64,000 bases of DNA from Cyrtodaria siliqua (Eukaryota > Mollusca > Bivalvia > Adapedonta > Hiatellidae): NCBI GenBank assembly GCA_037043455.1, contig JAWPHD010001807.1, forward strand, positions 124,001 to 188,000, written 5' to 3'. The translations under genes were made by a program, and so were the position numbers. The first letter of the stretch is position 1; each line of letters opens with the position of its first letter. Under the pieces are notes generated by a model that had not been told where the DNA came from, ran no database searches, and saw only the letters and a program-made list of their open reading frames with translations. This document shows positions 58,354-64,000 of the stretch, one piece after another.

Positions 58354-58887
58354 TTACTTCTTCCTTTTTTTATTGGATTGTGTCGCCTTGTACATCGTAG
58401 AGTAATGTTTACACGACGTATTTTTAATTGTGGTCATTTTGTTATCAAAAAACCAACCGTCGCCATTCATTCTTAACTCAATATCAACGTCTTCAGAATT
58501 TGTTTTGGCGACAACTTTTTGTAAATCGAAATGTTTCGGTTTGAACTGTTTGTGTTGTACCAAAAAGTTGCACCAATTGTAAGCGTGATTGCTCACTTTG
58601 AGCATTTTATTCAGAACGACCTTTTGTTGCTTCGTGGGTCTCAACCCCACGCTGAAGGTAGTCATCAGTTTGCCATTTGGTGGTTCTAAGTTGAGTTTCT
58701 TGCTGAACTGAATATCAGAAACATTCACACCGGAGACTGCAGTTGTATCTGCTTCATTCAAATCCCTTCTCCGTATTGAATTCCACCAGAACCACATAGA
58801 CTTAAATTTGTGAACATTGGCAGCATCCCACAAAGTCAATGGGCTTGCTTTGCGTTTATTGTTGCAGCTTGAGTTCGGGTTATTCAT
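58354..58887 (-). CDS. Fanzor N-terminal part
   Basis: 177 residues from the ATG at 58887. This start is chosen because the TATA box (58918-58924) lies just upstream; an in-frame ATG at 58950 would lie before the TATA box. It begins with a Lys/Arg-rich, nuclear-signal-like stretch (NNKRKASPLTLW). Residues ~100-140 carry FSVGLRPTKQQKVVLNKML and HAYNWCNFLV, the OrfB N-terminal helix-turn-helix pattern of IS200/IS605 TnpB. The ORF ends with a Lys-rich tail read from an A7 run, then a TAA at 58354-58356. One extra base in the A run would join it to the next ORF, giving a total close to normal Fanzor length (~495-500). The gap is therefore a recent indel, an assembly error, or slippage. Confidence 0.85.
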   Translation of the reverse strand: MNNPNSSCNNKRKASPLTLWDAANVHKFKSMWFWWNSIRRRDLNEADTTAVSGVNVSDIQFSKKLNLEPPNGKLMTTFSVGLRPTKQQKVVLNKMLKVSNHAYNWCNFLVQHKQFKPKHFDLQKVVAKTNSEDVDIELRMNGDGWFFDNKMTTIKNTSCKHYSTMYKATQSNKKRKK

Positions 58888-58889
58888 CG

Positions 58890-58956
58890 TTTTGATTGCT
58901 ATGAAAGGCAACAGCGCTTTTATACTTGAATTTGTGAGCTGTCCGTTCATTATTTA
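58890..58956 (-). promoter_or_regulatory. Fanzor promoter
   Basis: On the minus strand TATAAAA lies at 58918-58924, preceded by the conserved TTAAATAATGAAC and GACAGCTCACAAATTC and followed by GTTGCCTTTCATAGCAATCAA just before the ATG. The whole block is shared with 33683-33750. Confidence 0.75.
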
Positions 58957-59125
58957 AGTCGGTTGCAGAAGAAACATAGCTGGGAGACTTTTCAAATCTA
59001 GGTAAATGGTTTCACACCCCCAAAGATCAAGAAATGAATTGTCTTGAAAATGCTAGTAAGTTCAGATAGATAAAAAAGTATTTCAACCCCAGTGATTTTG
59101 TTTTCACACTATCTCCCCATACACT

Positions 59126-59338
59126 ATGCCTAAAAGATGCAAGAAATGCAGGATGCGCGTCCACTATACAATCAAGTGTATCTGTGGACATCGATTGTGT
59201 CTGCCATGTGCGAGATTGCTGGTACAATGCTATGGCTTGCTTTCCTCATCTCAAGTATCTCGATTTAAGTGTAGCCGATGTTTGCCGTTAACAAGAGCAG
59301 AGCAAAATTTGGTTGCTCAAGTAGACCACTTGGGGTAA
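59126..59338 (+). CDS. Small RING-like zinc-binding protein (70 residues)
   Basis: An ATG at 59126 opens 70 codons. The Cys/His pattern is C-x2-C (CKKC), then C-x-C-GH-x2-C-x2-C (CICGHRLCLPC), then a C-x2-C (CSRC) pair near residue 53. This is a RING-like cross-brace with an unusual first pair close to the N-terminus. It is divergent from the Fanzor (intergenic 238 bp) and convergent with the RING gene at 59625. A TATA-like GATAAAAAAG lies near 59068 and AATAAA at 59432-59437. It could be a minimal E3 or a zinc-binding adaptor. Confidence 0.7.
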   Translation: MPKRCKKCRMRVHYTIKCICGHRLCLPCARLLVQCYGLLSSSQVSRFKCSRCLPLTRAEQNLVAQVDHLG

Positions 59339-59431
59339 CCAGATTATTTAAGAAGGCCTTAGTTTGAACGATTTCTGGAAGTAGTGGTTCAATCACACTG
59401 AACTATTCTGAATCAACAACCTTAAATAAGC

Positions 59432-59437
59432 AATAAA
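59432..59437 (+). terminator. Polyadenylation signal
   Basis: AATAAA 94 bp after the stop of the 70-residue gene, followed by GTTCATGGTGTTAG. On the other strand, TTTATT at 59530-59535 serves the convergent RING gene. Confidence 0.7.
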
Positions 59438-59624
59438 GCATCTACAAAATGTTCATGGTGTTAGTCATTTTCAAGTTTCTCTGATTTGTGTTTGCTAAAA
59501 GGAAAGAAACAAACTGAGGTCGTGATACTTTTATTCCATCAGCAAATACAAGTGACAACAATATGGTTTACAAATAACAATTTACAACTACATGGCATCA
59601 AATCATAGTTCAAACAACGTTAGT

Positions 59625-60964
59625 CTAGTCTGTGAAACGGGCCCGAGTAACATTTCTGATTGCGGTTCGACAAAACCCACACTTGTCCCCTAAATTTCTC
59701 ATTTTCCTCACACACTCATCGCAAAACATGTGGCCGCAAGGAAGCAGAGCGGTCACCTTTTCCTGTTGAAAGCAAATAGTGCATTCCATAAGTTCATCCC
59801 GAGCACTTTGTTTGGCCGTCTCATAGTAAACCTGTCTCTCCAACATCAGCTCAGATCTTAGTTCAGTTTCACGAGCTTTCAAAGCAAGTTGATGTTTTTG
59901 ATTCAACTGGCGCTCCCTCTCTTCCCATTCCAATTTCACGGTGTCTCTCGCAGATTCTAACGAGCTTAAAAATTGTTTGTGGTGTTGAATTGCACTGGTT
60001 ACCGATTTGGAAATGTTGAGCAAACTGTCCCCCAAAAGTTTAACCGATAGCAACGGGTCTTCTTGTTGCGATTTGCTATTCCGTGTTTTGTAGTGCGGCG
60101 TAACACGATTCTTTCCTTTTTTCGAACTAGCCGCTTTCCCAGCCCGCCCAGCCTGAGACTGCAGTTTCGCTGGACTCGCATGCAGAATCAAAACCTCGTC
60201 GCTAGATTCTGTAGATTCGTCTTATCTAACAGCTGTCGAGGTGGTGGCCGCGTTGATGGTCGTATTGGAAGCCGTGGTGTCAAAATCTAGCTGTCTCCTA
60301 GCCGTTGCTCCGTACCCTGAAAAGTGAAAAGACATAATTGAGAATCAATTCTTTTGAACCTCTCGGGAAAATCATGTTGTCGTGAAGTTAAGTTAGTATT
60401 TTCTCCTAGTTTTGTTAAATGGTATATATTTGTAAACGCGGCCGTCTAGAATATCGGATGCAAACACAGGCCACCGATAGTTGAGAATCATTCATTTGAA
60501 CCTCGCTCATTTGAACCTCTCAAGAAAATCATGTTGTCGTGAAGTTAGTATGTTCTCCTAGTTTTGTTAAATGGCATAAATTTGTAAACGCTGCAGTCTA
60601 AAAACTCAGATGCAAACACAAGTCACCGATAGGTGAGAATCTTGGTAAACCTAAAAGTCAACTCACCCACGTCTTTGGCTAAGGCCTTTTTGTTATCCAG
60701 TAGGAATTTTGCCACCTCTATGACTTCTCCAATTTCCTCGTCATTCGAAGCCCCCATTATGCGGTCTTCATACAAGTCAAACATGAGCTTCGTTCGAATG
60801 TTCCTCTGACACGAGTGAGGTACGCCGTCGTTGCATCCATCGCATTCTATTACATTGTCCACGTTGTCGATAAGATGCTGCGCCTTTTCGACCATTCCCG
60901 ATCTTTGAAATCTGCGAAACTTGAGCATCGAGACAGTCGACATTATTAGATGTTTAACCATCAA
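59625..60964 (-). pseudogene. Two-exon RING-finger gene with one in-frame stop
   Basis: Exon 1 is 60964-60667, encoding a helical region with a Cys/His cluster (ECDGCNDGVPHSCQRN) and ending at the donor GACGTGG|GTGAGT. Exon 2 is 60316-59625, after the acceptor CACTTTTCAG. The phases agree. The joined frame meets a TAA at 60222-60224, then continues in the same frame with an acidic stretch (DESTESSDEV), a basic tail region and a long coiled coil (EWEERERQLNQKHQ). The C-terminal C3HC4 RING (counted from the Leu at 60191 as residue 1) is C137-x2-C140, C152-x-H154-x2-C157-x2-C160, C171-x2-C174. Only one codon breaks the gene, so it is a very young pseudogene, an allele, or a read-through case. 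A coiled coil plus RING suggests an E3 ligase. A TATA-like TATTTTAAAGGCG lies at ~61035-61045 (minus). Confidence 0.7.
60340..60650. repeat. ~150-bp tandem duplication filling the RING-gene intron
   Basis: TTTGAACCTCTCGGGAAAATC, given in part, then ATGTTGTCGTGAAGTTA, TCTCCTAGTTTTGTTAAATGG and CACCGATAG occur at 60352-60480 and again at 60510-60632. The intron is otherwise featureless. Confidence 0.85.
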
Positions 60965-61250
60965 AAGCCAACAAGAGAATGACTGTTTTGGGCATGTTTC
61001 TCCACAAGTACGTGAAAGTGCAAGAAAACCACGCCTTTAAAATATAATAACCAATCATAGGATACTGGACAGGTTCAGTTCATTTTCGACAAATCAGAAG
61101 CGTTTGTAAATGGATTGTACCAAAGTAAACGCCACCTGATTGGTCAGACAATGTTTCATCGCTTTTCTGCGAAACCAAACGCGAAGGGTTTGTCATTTTC
61201 AAATCCGCTCTCAAACAATCAACTGCTTTCTAAAAATTCAGATATGTACA

Positions 61251-61436
61251 ATGACAAAATTACTTCAGGTAACGTGCAAGTCTGGGAAATGTGAAATTTG
61301 CGGTGATCCGGGCTTCCTAGAATGCAGCGAGTGTTATACAGTAGTAGAAGTCGAAGGGGCTTGGCACGCCTGCCCAAATGAGTCGGAAAACAGTAAAAAG
61401 GTTATTAAACCTATTCTCTGTGAGAAATGCGAGTGA
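61251..61436 (+). CDS. Cys-rich 61-residue zinc-binding protein
   Basis: The start is placed at the ATG at 61251 (MTKLLQ) because the upstream in-frame part has no TATA support and lies in the promoter shared with the RING gene. Cys pairs are KCEICGD, ECSEC and CEKCE, plus single Cys and His in between (WHACP). This gives eight or more potential ligands in 61 residues and suggests two zinc sites, as in short RING-like or zinc-ribbon proteins. The function is unknown. AATAAA lies at ~61660-61665. It is divergent from the RING gene and convergent with the 240-residue gene. Confidence 0.6.
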   Translation: MTKLLQVTCKSGKCEICGDPGFLECSECYTVVEVEGAWHACPNESENSKKVIKPILCEKCE

Positions 61437-61934
61437 GTTCCAGGATCAGAATTGTCAAAGTTGGATGCAGTTGATACTCAGCACTGAGAATGTGAACTTC
61501 AACAAATGAGAAAGAAACAAAAACGGTTTCCATCACTTGGACTTTTGGACTTAAACGTACACACATCATAGCTGATCCTTGTGTTGTATATTTTGCTGTA
61601 TATTTATATTTGTATATTTTGTATATTTGATTTTGTGAAGTATATTTAAATGAAATTGGAATAAAATGTGTATGTAGAAAAGCTGCTTTGCTTGTCATGT
61701 CTTTTTCCTAATCTAGCTTGATAATATAGCAACATGTTTGTCTTCGAACAACAGAACAACAGAAACTCAAACAAGAAATCTGTTGTAGCATTTCTTCACC
61801 AACCAATGGTTTATTTGTTCGGCTTTGCTGCAACAGGCAAAATCAACAGGCAAAACTAACTTCGTCTGTAATCGAAGCACGAATCAATAAAACAAGAAAA
61901 TATGTTATACCATTTATCTACAAGGCATCATGAA

Positions 61935-62657
61935 TCACTTTGGCCTCGAAATAAGTTTTTTCAATGCACTTGGCAATGGCAACTCGTCACATTTTGTCGA
62001 ATCCTCCATTGAATCCACAATTGTTAACCGGTAGAAATGCTTCAGCGAAGGCACTTGTGGTATGTCGCTTACTCGATACTTGTAATACCCAGTTTTATGC
62101 ATAAGGAATTTCGGCCTGAGAAATGGAATCTCGGGGTTGGGATCTAATTCCAACATTCCGAAAACCTGACGATGCAGTAGCGACGTTGGGTTCAATAAAT
62201 ACTTATTAGACAGCATCAAACCACTCGAAAAGTCTTCTACCAGCTGCTGTGTCGTCTTCAAGTTTTCATCAGTACATGCCAGAAACAGAGCGATATGTTC
62301 CTGTCTCGGCAACTCAAATAGCCTATCAATCACATTTATTGCGCCCTCGCCTCTATCGTACATGTCAAAATGACGATAGATATTGCTTATCTTCCTGTGG
62401 TTAGTCTTGCTGACATAGGCGAAAATTAGGCAAAACGAATCCGGTCCTTTGCTCCAGTTCTCTTTTTCAGCTAGCACCCAATCGATAATCTTCCCATCGA
62501 ACGCGCATCTGTTAAACAATTCTCTGAACGTTTTAGCCCACTGGCTTTGAACAGAATCTGCATCGTCGAAAATTAAATACACAGTAACAGATGCATTCAA
62601 TTTCCGGATCTTTTTCTCGTTGATGTACTTGTATTCATTTTCTGTGGCATCACCCAT
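61935..62657 (-). CDS. Unknown 240-residue protein
   Basis: An intact single-exon gene. The predicted fold is mixed alpha/beta: VTVYLIFDDADS near residues 24-35, then WAKTFRELFNRC, FCLIFAYVSK, HIALFLACTDEN, and a C-terminal part with two PF/RP segments. The spacing of beta-strands ending in Asp (LIFDDAD, ALFLACTDE) resembles a Rossmann-like or nuclease-like core, but no family motif is clear. It has no signal peptide or membrane helix. TATATA at 62717-62727 (minus) lies 60 bp before the ATG, and minus-strand AATAAA is at 61809-61814. It shares a 149-bp divergent intergenic region with the F-box-like gene. Confidence 0.7.
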   Translation of the reverse strand: MGDATENEYKYINEKKIRKLNASVTVYLIFDDADSVQSQWAKTFRELFNRCAFDGKIIDWVLAEKENWSKGPDSFCLIFAYVSKTNHRKISNIYRHFDMYDRGEGAINVIDRLFELPRQEHIALFLACTDENLKTTQQLVEDFSSGLMLSNKYLLNPTSLLHRQVFGMLELDPNPEIPFLRPKFLMHKTGYYKYRVSDIPQVPSLKHFYRLTIVDSMEDSTKCDELPLPSALKKLISRPK

Positions 62658-62716
62658 TTTGAGTCAAACTCGCAGATGTCAGAAAAAGTTGCATTGCAAG
62701 TATAACTCTGTGGCGC

Positions 62717-62727
62717 CATATATACCC
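62717..62727 (-). promoter_or_regulatory. TATA box of the 240-residue gene
   Basis: GGGTATATATGG on the minus strand, ~60 bp upstream of the ATG at 62657. Confidence 0.75.
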
Positions 62728-62806
62728 GAGCATTCATCACACTTATATTTTTTATTACTTCAGCTTGCTTCAAAAACGACAATGTTAAAAACTTCAGTAC
62801 AAAAGC

Positions 62807-63163
62807 ATGGACTTGTCACCACTGCCTCCAGAAATTCGTCAGGAAATATACAAACATGTTGTTCGTTCAAATGCCAAAGTCGAGGAGTTTTGCCAAGAGG
62901 TAAAAACGGCCTGGTTTAAGAAAGCAACAAAAGCTTGTCAAAACTTCGAAGACGCTCTGGAAATTTGCGAACGATGTTCTGGACTCGGAACTGATTTGGA
63001 AATTAAAGCAAAAGTTTGGTTAGACGAAGTGGAACAATACATAAAATTGGGATCCGATTTTGTCGAGGCAAATTGTTTGGTTAAATTTGCTAATTTTTTT
63101 CGATTACATTTTGGTGATGAATATGATCAATTTGTCATCAAGATACCGATAGGCGATGAATGA
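62807..63163 (+). CDS. F-box-like protein (118 residues)
   Basis: The N-terminus DLSPLPPEIRQEIYKHVV fits the first helices of an F-box (LPxE-x3-I). The rest is helical (KKATKACQNFEDALEICERC; AKVWLDEVEQYIKL) and ends with a short acidic tail. F-boxes dock on SKP1 in SCF ubiquitin ligases, and the C-terminal part would bind a target. It is shorter than typical host F-box proteins and lacks WD or LRR repeats, like F-box proteins of some large DNA viruses. The broken paralogue at 33180-33654 supports a real, duplicated family within this domain. AATAAA is at 63185-63190, 22 bp after the stop. Confidence 0.65.
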   Translation: MDLSPLPPEIRQEIYKHVVRSNAKVEEFCQEVKTAWFKKATKACQNFEDALEICERCSGLGTDLEIKAKVWLDEVEQYIKLGSDFVEANCLVKFANFFRLHFGDEYDQFVIKIPIGDE

Positions 63164-63184
63164 TCAACTCTGTAAATGTTCAGA

Positions 63185-63190
63185 AATAAA
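63185..63190 (+). terminator. Polyadenylation signal of the F-box-like gene
   Basis: AATAAA 22 bp after the TGA stop. The last gene-like feature before ordinary genomic repeats resume. Confidence 0.75.
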
Positions 63191-63569
63191 AATTGTTGAA
63201 CCATTAAATACGTTATCTAATTCCATTTCTGGCTCCAGCAACCAATAAATCAAACGTTAAACGACGTTTAACCCTACCTAAAAAAACTACAAAATTGCCT
63301 AGGAAACACAGTAAAACATCTGTCTAGGAATCTCAGATCTGAAGTGAGTGAACAAATGCTGATCAAATACCCTAAATCTCCTCTGAAATTTACACACTCT
63401 ATTTTCCTGAAATCTGAAAGTTTTGAGGCGTCTGAAAATCACGAATAAACGAATCGGGAAATTGAGAAAGCTGTTTAGTTATAAAACTCATCAAAAGCAC
63501 CCACACAAAATACTTAAACGCTAACCCCGGGACCAAACATTTTCTCATTCGATTTAAACTAGTTGTTAT

Positions 63570-64000
63570 ATACAGGTAGTAAAGACTTGTAGCGACTACT
63601 CTGAAACTACTTGACGGATTTTCATGGAACTTTACAGAAATGTTGCTCTTGATGTCTAAGTGATGCTAGCAAAATTTCAGATTGGCGGGATATTCAAGAT
63701 GCGTGTCACGGCTTAAAATAGATTTTTGAAATACAAGTTTGTACGGACTACATATTGAAAACTATGAGTGATATTGATATGTTTTTAGCTCTACTGGCCG
63801 AAGGTCTGCAGAGCTTATGGGATGCCGAGTTGTCCGTTGTCCGTCGTCCGTCGTTAACTTTCGTCTCTTTAAGACGATAGGGCATTCTTTACCAGATTGT
63901 TAATGTCACTGAAAGCTCGGATAAGTTCGAAAACCAGCCAAATCGGACCAGTAACAGCCGAGTTATGGCCCATGATTTAAGGTTCAAATGCTATATTTTG
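63570..64000 (-). repeat. Inverted, diverged copy of the 26-27 kb repeat
   Basis: TGTAGCGACTACTCTGAAAC, TGCTCTTGATGTCTAAGTGA, GCTAGCAAAATTTCAGATTG and TTTTTAGCTCTACTGGCC are reverse complements of the 26.06-27.0 kb units, with CCGTCGTCCGTCGTT matching the GACGGACGACGG tail. This marks the likely right edge of the virus-like domain between 63.2 and 63.57 kb. Confidence 0.75.

Noticed and set aside
58354..58375. Programmed -1 frameshift at a canonical slippery heptamer
   Set aside because: The A7 run does not fit the X XXY YYZ pattern in the upstream frame, and no clear downstream pseudoknot was seen. An indel is simpler, though slippage is not excluded.
33061..63570. Terminal repeats bounding the whole virus-like domain
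   Set aside because: I looked for matching sequences near 33.0 and 63.2-63.5 kb and found none that I could support; boundaries remain open.

Overview
The window looks like a eukaryotic, most likely bivalve mollusc, chromosome segment. It is AT-rich, has small spliceosomal exons with GT/AG borders, two tRNA-derived SINEs, several TA-flanked and hAT-like miniature transposons, and satellite or minisatellite DNA. It also carries relics of families that are expanded in bivalves (a YqaJ-like exonuclease, a DUF4806 protein). A Fanzor (eukaryotic TnpB) agrees with this, because Fanzors are known from clams such as Mercenaria. The species is an inference.

Layout. 1-6 kb: a broken YqaJ-like exonuclease, three phase-0 terminal exons of an unknown gene, a ~173-bp three-copy tandem repeat and a stop-interrupted 'tudor/chromo-like' exon. 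6-13.7 kb: AT-rich repeats, microsatellites and a THAP-like first exon. 13.7-19.2 kb: a 70-bp satellite with a ~1327-bp higher-order period. 20.5-32.1 kb: a long minus-strand spliced gene (five exons found, at least one missing), whose introns hold tandem repeats, MITEs and a SINE. 

33-63.2 kb holds an unusual domain with the look of an endogenous large DNA virus or giant mobile element. Its genes are compact, often intronless or with one short intron, have TATA and CCAAT promoters, and have AATAAA signals close to or overlapping stop codons. They encode an atypical protein kinase, two RING proteins, other small Cys-rich proteins, two F-box-like proteins (one broken), a Fanzor split by a one-base frame change, and unknown proteins. 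From 54.7 to 63.2 kb the genes strictly alternate in strand, so neighbours share divergent promoters and convergent 3' ends. The RING, F-box and kinase content suggests manipulation of ubiquitination and signalling. No capsid, polymerase or integrase is visible here.

This domain is interrupted by an ~8.7-kb TIR transposon (41175-49878), recognised because a paralogous empty site exists at ~50.86 kb. That insert carries DUF4806 exons and several nested MITEs.

The most novel signal is at 51.7-53.0 kb. It is a complete-looking transcription unit (conserved upstream module, CCAAT, TATA, one intron, AATAAA) with no convincing ORF. Its second exon is an array of six hairpins that all have the 7-nt loop TGTNACC and that show compensatory stem changes. 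The ~80-bp module upstream of this unit is also upstream of the kinase gene and recurs three more times at 50.3-51.3 kb without a gene. A block just 3' of the Fanzor is also duplicated 3.7 kb away in non-coding DNA, so it is a candidate for its guide-RNA scaffold.
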